Positions 45,001 to 55,985 of a stretch of DNA of 64,000 bases are shown here, piece by piece; position 1 is the first letter of the stretch; the number at the start of each line of letters is the position of its first letter. The stretch covers positions 3,906,001-3,970,000 of the forward strand of contig JAETXT010000009.1 in assembly GCA_019188255.1 (NCBI GenBank), given 5' to 3'. A model generated the notes under the pieces. That model had not been told where the DNA came from, did not search any database, and worked only from the letters and a program-made list of their open reading frames with translations. The position numbers and the translations under genes were made by a program. Source of the stretch: Verticillium longisporum. Its lineage: Eukaryota > Ascomycota > Sordariomycetes > Glomerellales > Plectosphaerellaceae.

Positions 45001-46750
45001 TACTGCATCACATTGGGGCGTTGCCTGGCTAGACAGGCCCCCTTTGCAAAGGGGCGGGGCGTCGTGTGCGGGCTTTAGGGAGCATTCAGCGGACGTCACC
45101 GTCACGCCGCCAGACCACCACACGACCACTATTCCCATCCCATCTCGATGGCCGGCCGCGGGTATTGACGTAGTTTGCCACGGCCAACCAGCCACTGCCT
45201 GGCTGCCTGAATGCGCGTCTGCCCGCCTTTCTCCGGGCGGTAGGACCAGAAGCCGAGCACGCAGCAAAGAGGGCCCCGTCTCCGCCCGCCGGGTGTGGGA
45301 TTCTGGTGGTCTCGATGGGCGGGCCTCTCGACGGCACACGGATCTGGGGCCTCGAGTTCCGAACGATGAATTGCTGCTGTCGCTGCCTTTAACTCGTTGA
45401 CCACCCTCACGAGACTCTAGTGACGGCACTACTGGTGCACGAGAGCAACCATTGTACTACGCCCCAGACCGGACACACGGTGTCTCTGTCTCGAAAAGTA
45501 ATTCTGAGCGTGACCTCAGCTCACCTATAGCAAATGGTTCTTGGCCATGCTCCGTCCTATCGCAGGAACATCGAACCGCGCGCCGGTACAGTCTTCCGCC
45601 TGCCGGGAACAACAGTACACCAAATGGGAATTCAATGTTTGCCTCGACACGGCCCTTGCCCCCTCCTGCCCATTGCTCATCATCCGTCACGCACACGCAT
45701 GCACACAAAGTGCGCCCCCCGGAGCGAGGCACCCAAGACACCCAGTTTCGCAATACCACCTCAAATCCAATAGTCGAGTCATCGCCCAGCCCGGACGCCG
45801 TGTCTGCTGCGAACCCCCCCGTCATCCACCCACCACAACCCATCACATTTGGTCCGTGACCGGGTGGTGTTCTCGCGCGCCAGGCTCCGACAGTCGGACA
45901 CGCGCGCCTGCAGATCGCGTACCTGTTTCGACCGCGTGCTGTACTGCCCTGGCCTGGATGGAAGCCTGCCTGGGCCTTTTGCCTCGTGAACGATCTGTTG
46001 CTGCTGCTGCTGCTGTGCCGCCAGGTTGGCATCCATCTTCTCTGCTCCTCGCCCCGGACGACTTGTTCGCGACCGGCCCCGGGTGACACGGGCGTCGCCG
46101 AGGCTTACAGTTGCAACGTGACGCATCGAGTGCTTACAGATGTAGTGCTGCGCCTGGATCGGAGATCCTGCTCCTTCGTACATGTCGTGTCGTACAAAGA
46201 GGTTGCCTAAATGGGGGGGTGACAGGAAGGGAATCGGTTGGGCTGATGGTAAGGCAACTAACTGCAGTTGATGGATTTCACGGTCGCACCACGTCACTGC
46301 GCGGCGAAGATGACGAAGCACGAGGCACGAGAAGAGACAAGAATGGTTTCTCTCCGTATTCCGCCCTCCTTTCTCGACCCCCCATCGTCATGTAAAGAAG
46401 AAGAAATTGTGCAGTGATGTTTCCTACGCACCACCACCATGCGACGCGCCGCCGGCGCGCACACTGAACGCAGAGTTTTGCGGTGCCGACCTGAATCGGG
46501 GGAGAAGACTCGACGATCTCCCCCGTTTTCCCACAACCGGTGAACAACACCCCCAACGCCAGCCAAAGTCCGAACATGTTTTCCCGATCAAACTCCCACT
46601 CCCCCGTTGCTCTGTGTGCAGTTGCCCCCCTGCCTGCCTCATCCAAGACAAGTGTCGATCATGGCAGGCTACACCGTGACGCCACGAGGTTGCTTGTGCT
46701 GCTCTGCTCGCCGACTCAATGCGTTGCCGACGTCTCCCGCCGCGCATACG

Positions 46751-46918
46751 TGCCGTTACGTCTGGTAGGTGTACCGTCCTGTCTGGCAGGTATGCCGTTC
46801 TGTCTAGCAGACGTGCCACTCGGTCTCGTAGGCGTTCCAATCTGTCTAGTAGGCGTACCACTGGGTCTAGTAGGCATGCCATTCCGTCTCGCAGGCGTTC
46901 CATTCTGTCCGATACAGG
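46751..46918 (-). repeat. Eight-unit 21-bp tandem repeat downstream of the RSC7-like gene
   Basis: Diverged head-to-tail units; on the plus strand each reads roughly T(G/A)CC-N5-GTCT-N-GTAGGCG. Unit starts fall at 46751, 46772, 46793, 46814, 46835, 46856, 46877 and 46898. The array starts 20 bp beyond the stop codon of the minus-strand gene, so it is probably in its 3' UTR. Both strands stay open through it because the unit length is a multiple of three. Confidence 0.88.
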
Positions 46919-46937
46919 CGCCGTCTCCCTGAGGGAC

Positions 46938-48679
46938 CTACCGGAAGGGGACGACGGCGCGATCGATGATGGGCTCGCCGCGCGCGCAGACGTCCGTCTC
47001 GTTGCCCCAGCGTGCGGCCCAGTCGACCTCGCGCTGGGCGGCGCGGTCAAAGGCGGCGCGGCACGCGGGCGGCAGCAGGTCCTTGATGTCGTCCGAGACG
47101 GCGGACAGGCCGTCAAAGGGGGCGAGAAAGTCGGCGGCGGGCCGCTGCTTGGACGAGGACGAGGGCGCCATGCCGGCGGGGGCCGACTCGTAGTAAATGT
47201 CGAGGACCTGGGCGTGGCGGGCGACGGCGGGGGCGAGGCGCGGGAAGCGGGGCGTCGGCGCGGGCCGGGCTTCGGGGGCCACCTGCTCGATGCGCGTGCG
47301 GGTCGGCTGCATGATCGAGGGGTACTGCATCGTATTTGTGTGCACGTCGTAGATGCCGCGGTTCTGGTAGCGGCGGATGGCGTTGATTGATGTGTTGAAG
47401 GTGCTGCTCGCAGTTAGCCACGTTCGTTCCATGGATTGTGCCCGACAAGGATTGGGCCCGACGAGAACATACCTGGCTTCGCGCGCGTGCTCGAGCATCC
47501 AGTTGGTGTTGTTGACGTTGACGCGGCGCTTCTTGACCTCAACCTTGCCGACGATGGGGTCGGCTGCCGTCGGGGCGTTTTGGTGGTAGACGGAGCTGGC
47601 GCCGTGCCAGGCGACGTACTGGTTCTTGTTGTACGGCTCGGCGGGGTTGTACATGTCGTTGGGATCGGCGAGGTCGCCCTCGGTGACGCCCTCCTCCTCG
47701 CGGGCGTCGGCGACACGGTAGTCGTCGAGGACGCGGCGGCCACCGACGACGATGCGCGCACCAAATTCGCGGAAGACGGAACGGGCAGTAACGATTCCTA
47801 TCGACCGGCCCTTGTACGAGTGCGGGATGATCTCGCGATCAATCATGTCGCGCTTCTCCTCGTCGTCGACAATAATCTTGTGCAGCTTGAGGTGTTTGGT
47901 GAAGAAGAGGTACGAGTCGCGGAAGCCGACGCAACGGGCGGGTTCGGTCGACAGCATGTAGAGGCGGGTGCCGCGTCCGAGGACGGTAAAGGTGCGGCAG
48001 CGGTACTCGCGGTCACCGAGCAGGTTGCCCGCCTTGTCGACCTTTGTCTCGCCGTCGGGGTCCTCGGGCAGGACGCACTCGTCGTTGACTATGTCGACCT
48101 CGGTGCCCTCCTTGTCGATGGCCTGGCGCAGCTTCAGCGGCGCCTGGCCGGGACCGGGCTTGCGACCGCCGCGTCCGCGCCAGCCACCACGACCGCGACG
48201 GCGAGGCGTGTCGGCCTCGGAGGCGGGCACCGTGATCATGGGGTCCCAGTCGGGTGGGCGGTTCTTCGGAGGACGGCCGAGGCGCTTGCGGCGGACGGTG
48301 GCCACGGGCGGCGGTGTGGGTTCCTTGACAGAGGGTTCTGTGTCTTCGGCGTCAGGTTCGCCGGCCGCTTCCTCCTGGTCGGCGTCATCGTTGTTCGAAT
48401 CGTCTGCCTTCTCCTGCTCGTCGTCGTCGTCGTCGTCATCGTCGGCCTCGGGCTCGGGAGGCTCATCGGGTTCGGATGCTGGTTCATCGGGAATGTCAGG
48501 CATGGGCTCGTCATCCTCGATGCCCTCAAATGCGCGTGGTGTGCTCTCTGTGAAGGCATCATGTCAGCATGCATGCAGATCCATGTTGCCATGTGCCGCC
48601 ATGTGGGGAGGGGAGAGGGAGGCTCACGAAGGGCAGCCGATGCGCGCCTGGCGGCGGCGCGACCGGATCTTCGACCCAT
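46938..48679 (-). CDS. RSC7/Npl6-Swp82-type chromatin-remodelling subunit
   Basis: Three exons: 48679-48628, 48547-47473, 47403-46938; 530 aa. Exon 1 encodes a short basic N-terminus (MGRRSGRAAARRASAAL). Exon 2 opens with an acidic stretch of D/E repeats (about residues 30-90), an AT-hook-like KRLGRPPKNRPP, and a GRGGWRGRGG segment, then the conserved CRC_subunit region (GDREYRCRTFTVLGRGTRLY, LSTEPARCVGFRDSYLFF, LHKIIVDDEEKRDMIDREII, PHSYKGRSIGIVTARSVFREFG). Exon 3 continues with STFNTSINAIRRYQNRGIYD. Yeast Rsc7 and Swp82 are subunits of the RSC and SWI/SNF remodellers; this is the single filamentous-fungal counterpart. Intron 2 has two acceptors three bases apart (47407 and 47404), and its 69 nt contain no in-frame stop, so retention or a one-codon variant is possible. 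Confidence 0.9.
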
Positions 48680-49181
48680 CGCTGCTGAAGCACAGCCTGT
48701 GCGTGCGTCGTTGATGCGATGCTTGCAGTGGTAGCAGATGAGGTGGACGGGCAATGGGCGGGCTCAATGGCAGCTGGCAGGTGCTTGGCTGGGGGTGGTC
48801 GTAAGGATTCGCGATCATGGAGTGGCCGTGGACCGTCTCAGCCTGGTCGCGGTCGCGTTTGGTCGTTCCTTCTCTGCGCCACGAACTTACGGGCCCGCAC
48901 GTGATGTGTATACTGTGTGAATAGCTGTGACCTTAAGCACTGTGCATCCAGAACACCACGACCCTTCGGTGAACATGACCTCCTCTCAGATGATCTGATG
49001 ATCAGATATACAACATCATGATTGAATGCTTCTCATGGCGGCCCTCCCCGAATCCATGAGCATCTACAGTTGATGGCACATCTCTTTCCATCAGATCCGA
49101 ATCACGTCTGGATATGGCCTCGGCTGCCTGGTTCTTCGACAGAAACCCTTGCATGAGCTGAACCACATCTACCCTTCCACC
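48680..49181. other. Intergenic
   Basis: Promoter of the RSC7-like gene and 3' flank of the questin-oxidase-like gene. A search for the missing C-terminal half of the latter gives no convincing continuation here. Confidence 0.5.
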
Positions 49182-50014
49182 TCAGCTTGTCGCCAGCGCC
49201 TCAGGCGATGCACCACTGCCGGCCTGCAACGCCCTGAGCGCATCCGAGTTTCTCCGTGGTGGCATTTTGGCCGGTTGCGACACATGCCGCCCTCGGCGCT
49301 CGCTCTCGAGCAGCAGGCCGTCGAGACCGTCGCGCTGGTGTACGCATGTCTGGGCCAAGGCCTCCGCGACGATGGCGGGCTGCTTCCATTCCAGAGCGAA
49401 CATGAGCTGGAGCAGCGAGTGCAGGACGCCGGCGTGGAGGCGGACGAGGAGGTCATTGGCGTGCGCGTCTCCCTTGAAGAGGTACTCGTTGACGACGGCT
49501 TCGTAGCCCTTGTCGTCGATGACCTGCTGGAAATGGGCCAGAAAGTCGGGGTAGTAGTCGTCACGTCCGAGATGGGGTGCGGCATTGTCCCACGATGCGG
49601 CCAGCGCGGATGCGATATCGCCGTGGCGTGGCTCGACTGCGCGTTGTAGCGAGTCCCGGAGCGAATACGCCCTCTCGAGTTGCGCGACGCTGGCGCCGGT
49701 GCCGTACAGAGCCAGGATGTGGTGAGGCATCTGGCAGAAGCCGTCAACACGCGATGCGCAGGCACTGCTGGAACGGCGTCCAACTCACATGGTCGTGGAA
49801 TCCCTTATTGTTGAGGAAAACGTGGTGATTCTGTGGGTAGCCCGTCTCGTCAATCCGGCGAACAAGGCAGCGCTGTCCACATCGAACACGCGAAGCAGCC
49901 TACCTCTAGGTCATGGTTCAACAGCTCGCTTGCCTTGGCGGCCGCCTCGCTGGTCTGTTGGACCTCCCATAGACCCGTGTTTTCAGGAGAGATGCATATT
50001 GACTTTGCCGACAT
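49182..50014 (-). CDS. Questin-oxidase-like protein, C-terminally shortened
   Basis: Three exons: 50014-49904, 49830-49789, 49730-49182; introns of 73 and 58 nt, both GT-AG and in phase 0; 233 aa. The N-terminal half matches the questin oxidase-like (DUF4243, AflY/GedK-type) family: ISPENTGLWEVQQTSEAAA, NHHVFLNNKGFHDHMPHHIL, LGRDDYYPDFLAHFQQVI, DLLVRLHAGVLHSLLQLMFA and QPAIVAEALAQTCVH. Family members are usually over 400 residues, oxidising polycyclic aromatic polyketides by Baeyer-Villiger-type ring cleavage without FAD. Here the frame reaches a stop (TGA at 49184-49182) about 30 residues after LLLESER, and the usual second half is absent. The gene is therefore probably a truncated relic. 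The start chosen, MSAKSICIS, is the first ATG before the conserved part. Confidence 0.8.
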
Positions 50015-52140
50015 GATGCTCAACGTAAACAGGGGCCGAGGTACTAGACTGGTTCCCTTGCCGCCAAAGACCTTTGTGCCTCTTCGTCCCAAGTCACATC
50101 AAGCCCTTCTTGAGTAGCGAGCGCCGCGACACACTTTATATCCTACTGTGGGGAGGTAGCTGATGGAGGTGCGTATTCGACACTCCCCGCTCTCGATTTA
50201 TCAGTCGATCGCGTAGTGCTGCCAATGAAGTGAAATGGATTGCTCCTTCACGCGCGCCTGATCTACCAATTTGTTCTAGTCTCACCGGCTTCGCATGTGA
50301 AATTGTGGGGTGCATCGAATGACGTCAAGGTCCCTTCACGAGCCTCGAAGAATCGGATCACGATGCGCAATTTGCGTGACTGGCGTGGTTGCAGCTCGGT
50401 AGTGCACTGGTCATTGTATGGCGACTGTCGTGGTTGATTAATTGCGTGTTTGAGGAACGAGTGGAAGAGAGACCGGCCCTCGCACGGAAAACAACCTTCT
50501 TCTGTTGAGTAGGTATGTAGCCCGTGACAGAGCAGATTGACTACCCTTACGGGTATTAGAACTAATGTGAGGGCTGGCGTGAGGGTTTCACTCCACGAGC
50601 CGGAAGGAGGGCCTTCAAGCAGATTACAGTAGCACAGATCACAAAAATTAGGTCCGCTTCGTCCGCGTGTGCTTATGAGCATCATCCCTTTGACGCCGAA
50701 ATTAAACCTCAGTACTTCAAATGATCGACCGCTAAGTGGCAGAAAGTAGATGTCGCCAATTGAATTGAAGGATAGAACGAACAGTACATCTACATGCCTG
50801 TACGTTACTTGGTTTTAACAGACCTACCCGCTACAACCATGTACTGAATGAGTCCCTGTCAAGACTTACATTAGAGCTATTCAGGCAGGCGGTGGTCAGT
50901 TTATGTACTGAGGTTTCATTTCGGCACCAAAGGGATAGCAGCATCCATGACATAAGAGTATCATAGTCCACAGCCAAATGAGCGGTCAATCATCCTTCCA
51001 ATGGGCTACCTCTTCTTCCAGTGATCATCTGGGCAGGAAATATCTAGAGGATCCGCCTGGCGTGACTACGGTGTGTAGGAGCCAACTCTCCTGGATCCTG
51101 GTCTTCCGTGCCGTAGCAAGTTGCGGCGTTGGGAGAAAAGAATATCATCAATTCTTGCCTTTTGCATCGTTTTCGTATGATGCTGCACGCAGTCGGGAAG
51201 CATCATCTTGCGCAGTTCCGGGCTCGATTTGCTGAGCGTTAAACTCTGCCTTCAAGACATGCCCAGCAAGGCACCTTGACCGCCGGTTGATGGTTCGTTC
51301 CGAACAAAAGTCTTGTAGGGAAGTCATCAGTCTTATCTTTCAGCCCCTGACTTCAAAATGCCACTTAGTTCACTTGCCGCGTGCCATGGTCGTCGGCTAC
51401 GACTCTGCAGGTGGAGAAGTAGCAAACGGCGAGCGATGAAGATCTGAGATGTGGCGTAAGATGACTTAATTTTCCAAATGATGCTGTGCGTCTGGGCATA
51501 CATTGAAAGCCGTACCATCGCGTTCTATTAATTTTCTCGTGCTCAAAACGGCAAAGCCCGCGCGACATCACATAGCAGGAGTGTCGCGCCACTGCAGCCA
51601 AGGTCGGCTACATGCAAGAACCCTTGGCTGTGCCGTCGAGGTGCCTTTGAGACTTGTTTAACCCACGCCGAGCAACCGTGGACCCGGTTGTTAAATGTCT
51701 CCCCATTGCAGTGCAATTTCCCTGTGGCTTGAAGGAATACCCGCGCTACTTGCTCCTGCTTCCGAGATTGGGGTCTTTCGTAGCCACCTGACTAAAGTGT
51801 ATGCTGACTTTCAGGCGTGCATCGACTCTTGCCGGGCCTGACATGGCTGGACCGTGAAGCGGCCAATGTGGGCAAGGATTGTCATCCCAGACGGCCCCCT
51901 AGAGGAATCCTATCTTTGATGTGTTTCCTGTCAGCATCGATTGGCTAAGGCCCATGACTTCGCCACACTGGTCTTCCCTAGCAGCGCCGGAGTGATTTAA
52001 ATCACCGAAGAAACCGAAAACGACGCAGCTGATGGGTTGTTTAATAGAAACATACCTTCCCTGAGCACGCAGGTAGGGGTTGAATCGCACCTGAGCAGTA
52101 TCCCGATTCTACTACGCAGCACAGAGTCTCACCTGTGACC
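50015..52140. other. Gene-free stretch
   Basis: About 2.1 kb, comparatively AT-rich, with only short frames (for example 50263-50685 minus). No domain, RNA gene or transposon end seen. Confidence 0.5.
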
Positions 52141-53772
52141 ATGGTTCGTCTGGTCCATCTTGCTGCCGCCTTTGCGTGCGTTGGACTGGCCAACGGTCAA
52201 CGAACCGGTTTCAAGAGCGTACGTACTCGCTATTTTTGTGTGTTTTCGTATCCGGCGCTGATTTGGTCACCAGTGCGATGCGTTCATCGATGCTGGCCTT
52301 GGCGACAAGCTACTCCTCGCGTCTGGACCCGGAGACGGCTATAGCCGCAGCCTGGGCTCTTATTACAGTCTGACTGTTCGAGAGATTACCCCATGGTGTA
52401 TTCTTCAGCCAGTAAATGCTCAGGACGTTTCGGATGCAATCAAGGCCCTCTCTCCTCTTACCGGTGCCGGCCAGTGGAACGTCGCCGTTCGTGGCGGCGG
52501 CCACAGCCACTGGAATAACAACAACATCGCTCAAGGTGTCACTATCGATCTCAGCCTCTTGAACACGACCACGGTGCACAACTCTACTTGCTCCAATGGA
52601 ACGGCGGTTGCTTCCATTGGCGCTGGTTCAAGATGGGGCCCGGCCCTGCTCGAGGCAGAGAAGCACGGGCTGAGCATCACGGGCGGCCGTGTGAGCAGCG
52701 TCGGCGTGGCTGGTCTGACCTTGGGTGGTGGAGCGTCGTTTCACTCTGGTCGCCGTGGCTTTGCCTGCGATGACGTTGTAAACTATGAGGTCGTTCTGGC
52801 GGACGGCAGCATCGTCAATGCCAACAAGAGGGTGAACCCGAGGCTGTTCAAAGCCCTGAAAGGCGGGAGCAGCAACTTTGGCATCGTGACGCGTTTCGAC
52901 ATGGCGGCCTTCCCCGCTGGAGACCTGCATGGTGGTATTTTCTTCACGACTTGGGATCAGAAGGACAAGATTGTAGATGGTTTCGTGAACGTCATCGCAA
53001 CCAACAAGAACCACCCAGCAGACAGCCAGATCGTGTTGTTTCAGCATCAGACTGGTTTGCCTCAGCCCATGGTCGGGACAATTGCCGTCAACACCGATGG
53101 GAATGCGAGTGCACCAGTCTTCGACGCTCTCAGAGGAATGCCTTCTATCATTGATTCGAGACAGACACAGACCTACGCGGAGCTGGTCAGTGGCATGGCT
53201 GACGGCGGCGGCCAAAGGTGAGCACTTGGTCTGAACTATGGACTCCAGGGGGGAAATGACTGACTGATGGTGACAGATACGTATGGTTCTCGCTTTGCTT
53301 CCATAATGACAAGCGCGTCATCGACAAAGCTGAAGAGCTTTTCAACGAGCTCATAGTTGAGATCAACAGCGTCATTCCCGAGGAAGATCTTACCATCATC
53401 TTTGTCTTCCAACCTCTGCCTAAGCATTACGGCCAGGCCAATGCGGGAGGTAACGTTCTCGGTCTGGACAAAACACTCACCGAGGATTCGATAATTTGGC
53501 TAGGAGAGGCTTTCATCAACACTCATGCCGTCGAAGCACTCTTCCAGAGCAAATTGGCTGTCGTTAGTGCGCAACTAGAGGCGTACGCAGAGTCAATCGG
53601 TGCCAACACGCAATGGCGTTACCTGAATTATGTCAACCCGACACAGGATCCTCTCAGGTCATACGGGCCCGAAAATGTTGCCTTCATTAAAGAGGTTGCC
53701 CAGGAGTATGACCCGTCCGGGTTCTTCCAGACCCGAGTTAGCGGCGGCTTCAAGATCTCCAACGTGGAGTGA
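52141..53772 (+). CDS. Secreted berberine-bridge-enzyme-type FAD-linked oxidase
   Basis: Three exons: 52141-52218, 52274-53217, 53277-53772; 505 aa. A signal peptide (MVRLVHLAAAFACVGLANG) precedes the FAD_binding_4 (VAO-type) domain: NVAVRGGGHSHWNN, whose histidine near residue 103 is the usual covalent attachment site for FAD, and SSVGVAGLTLGGGASFHSGR. The position that carries a cysteine in bicovalent enzymes (GGxC) reads GGRVS, so a single flavin bond is likely. The C-terminus has the BBE motif region (RYLNYVNPTQDPLRSYG) with YDPSGFFQTRV. Fungal members oxidise sugars, alcohols or secondary metabolites with O2. It is convergent with an NAD(P)-binding protein gene, 163 bp apart, and sits near a questin-oxidase-like relic. 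Confidence 0.92.
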
Positions 53773-53935
53773 GCATGGCAAACCTTGTACTTCATTAAGG
53801 GCATGTAGGAAAACGATAAATCACGTACTTTCAACCAAATTATGTAAAGAGCCATACAAGCCACCTCCCTTTATGGAACCCCCCTCCAGACAGATGCGGA
53901 CCCATATCTTACCACTGCACCCAGCAGGCAAGGTT

Positions 53936-54782
53936 CTAGTAAGCCAGTGTGACGCATTTCCCCGTCCACTCTCTCCTTGCTTGAATGACCTCCTCAAAGA
54001 TCCATTCCGCCAGATCGGCCCTTGAAATCGTATACCCAACAGCCGGCCCCGGGCCCTTCTCTCCCTGGCCGTCCGAGTCATGCCTAACCCAACCAACGCG
54101 TACTCTTCCAAGCCCCTTGCCAGGGTTGCCAGTCAACAGCGGGGCTCGGACAAAGACGTAGCCGCCCAACGGCGACTTGCCGCCCAGAACATCCTTCGAA
54201 ACGACAGTCTCCATCTCCTTCGTATCAGCAATCGCCTCTGGTAGGAGCCAGTCATACACCGGGCGCATGATGAGCGGGAGGTCGCGCTGGACGGATATTC
54301 CAGTAGACGAGATAGGAACGAAGAGCGGTGCGCTCGACAGGGCGCCTTCGTCTTTGAGCTCGTGCAGCGCGCGCAGGACCAGGGCCGCAGAGTCGCCTAT
54401 CAGTGTCGGGTCTTGCATTGTCACGGGCCGGAAGGGGTTGAAGTGGAAATCCGGCAGACTGGTGAGACCGGTGACGATGAACTTTGGGTTGTAACGGAGC
54501 AGATCTTTCAGAGCGCCGAGGTCGCGGGCAGAGCCTTGAACAGCGATGACATCCGTCTCCAGTGTCGATTTGGGAATGTTATGAGTATCCTCCAGAACGG
54601 AAAACAGCTTGGAGGGGGTCCGAGCGACTGGCGATACATTAGCACAACCCTTCCTGAGAGGTGATGGTCTGAACCGTACGGGCGACGACTCGATGGCCTG
54701 CCTTGAGCGACAGTGCAATGATGTGACTCAAAGTAGTGCCCGCTCCGCCAATGAAGGCAATGGTGACCTGTCCGGATGTCAT
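53936..54782 (-). CDS. NAD(P)-binding Rossmann-fold protein (NmrA/atypical SDR-like)
   Basis: Two exons, 54782-54680 and 54627-53936, with a 52-nt intron; 264 aa. The N-terminus QVTIAFIGGAGTTLSHIIAL carries a glycine-rich dinucleotide loop (GGAGTTLS), and the spliced junction restores GHRVVALARTPSKL, the typical second strand of NAD(P)-binding proteins of the NmrA/atypical SDR group. VIAVQGSARD follows, then FVPISSTGIS and MRPVYDWLL. The classical YxxxK catalytic pair is not evident, as in many atypical members, so it may be a reductase, an epimerase-like enzyme or a redox sensor. The substrate is unknown. Convergent with the BBE-type oxidase. Confidence 0.85.
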
Positions 54783-55985
54783 TGTGATATTGCGACGGGC
54801 CAAGTAACTCGATGAGGGTAGATTGGTGAACACTTGAAGAAACTGATGATTTGGGGACCTTAGAATTCTTGAGTCTCTGCGCGCATGATATTTAAGCATA
54901 AATTATACACTCCAATCGGGTCGTCTCTACCGTCTAGACAGCACCTGCATGCCGGCTCTGTAAGCATAAGATGAGCTTGCTTCAAGATCACATCCCCGGC
55001 GACTTCATGCCTCGATGCTCCGACCCGGCCCACATTTCCGGACTTCGAAGCCCGCGGACCGCTTCACCGAGACCCGGTCAACCAGCACTACTGGGGGCGT
55101 TGTTGGAGACCATCGGGCTAAACATCTCGCCGCATACAAGCCACGCGCGAGTCATGTCCACGAAGTTCCCCCGATACCGTTGATTTAAAGCTCAAGTGGT
55201 TTCATTTCAGCTCGTCTAACGGAACCCGACGGATGCGTGTTGGTAATCGCCTCGGTTTCGCGTTTTTTTCTACTGGAAGAAGCGGAACGAATATGCTTCA
55301 TAACAAAGCTTGCCCACGCCAGAAGAACAACCAGCGGGCATCAACGACGCAGGGCGAAGGGTGGTTGGGCACGGAACCTTGAGGCATCGCGCAGCTTTCA
55401 CAAGGCGCACCTCCTCTAGCACGTAGCTCAGCAACCACAGCATCTAGCACCAACAAACAATCAGGACGACACGGCACTGCGAAAGCATCTGAAGTCAAGC
55501 TGATATGCGTTACTGCCTAGCTTCTGCTGAGGATGCCTGGACCACATGGCAATCTCGCTGGTCCCAACCACGCCCACGCTACGGCCCCGAGCCCATATTG
55601 CGAACCTACTCATCTTTCAGAAGCAGGCCAAACCGCCATCTCAGGCGGCGCGCAATCGGCAGCTGTGCGTTCGCATTACCAATGTTTGATCGCGAAATGA
55701 AAAAGCCCCCGGACCCCTCAATGCCTACCAGAAGCTATGCCTCTGTTGACCGCCCGCTACCTGAAACACAGGTTGCAATCAAGTTCGTATTCAGTTTGAC
55801 TCGATGACGGGAGTGGATAGTTGCTCAAACTGCACTGCCTCGTCAGTCAGCGACACACCGCTTGCGTCAGCAAGCTTCTCCAAGCATCTGTATTTCGGAA
55901 TTGACACGGGAGTCGCCATGGGAGTCAACATGGCATAGGCCGTGGATGAAGTCTTGTGCTGTAGAGGTTCCATGCCTGTGATCTT
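54783..55985. other. Intergenic
   Basis: About 1.2 kb between the start of the Rossmann gene and the stop of TFIIB. No gene seen. Confidence 0.5.

Larger units (their letters stand above)
37208..46937. other. 9.7-kb stretch without recognisable genes
   Basis: Between the cyclin start and the RSC7-like stop. Many open frames exist, the longest ATG-initiated ones 43456-44229 and 44615-45400 on plus and 45457-46089 on minus, but they overlap on opposite strands, have no domains and no family resemblance. No tRNA, rRNA or transposase-like sequence was found. Visible content: CT-rich leader, AGGT/ACCT clusters, CA microsatellite, a C11 run near 40028 and a 21-bp tandem repeat. Confidence 0.55.

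Noticed and set aside
44615..45429. Overlapping 261- and 194-codon frames on opposite strands
   Set aside because: Mutually overlapping, featureless, and typical of chance in GC-rich spacer.
45779..46321. Minus-strand frame with a short polyglutamine run (near 46000)
   Set aside because: Considered as a first exon of a missed gene, but no downstream exon with family features could be joined to it.
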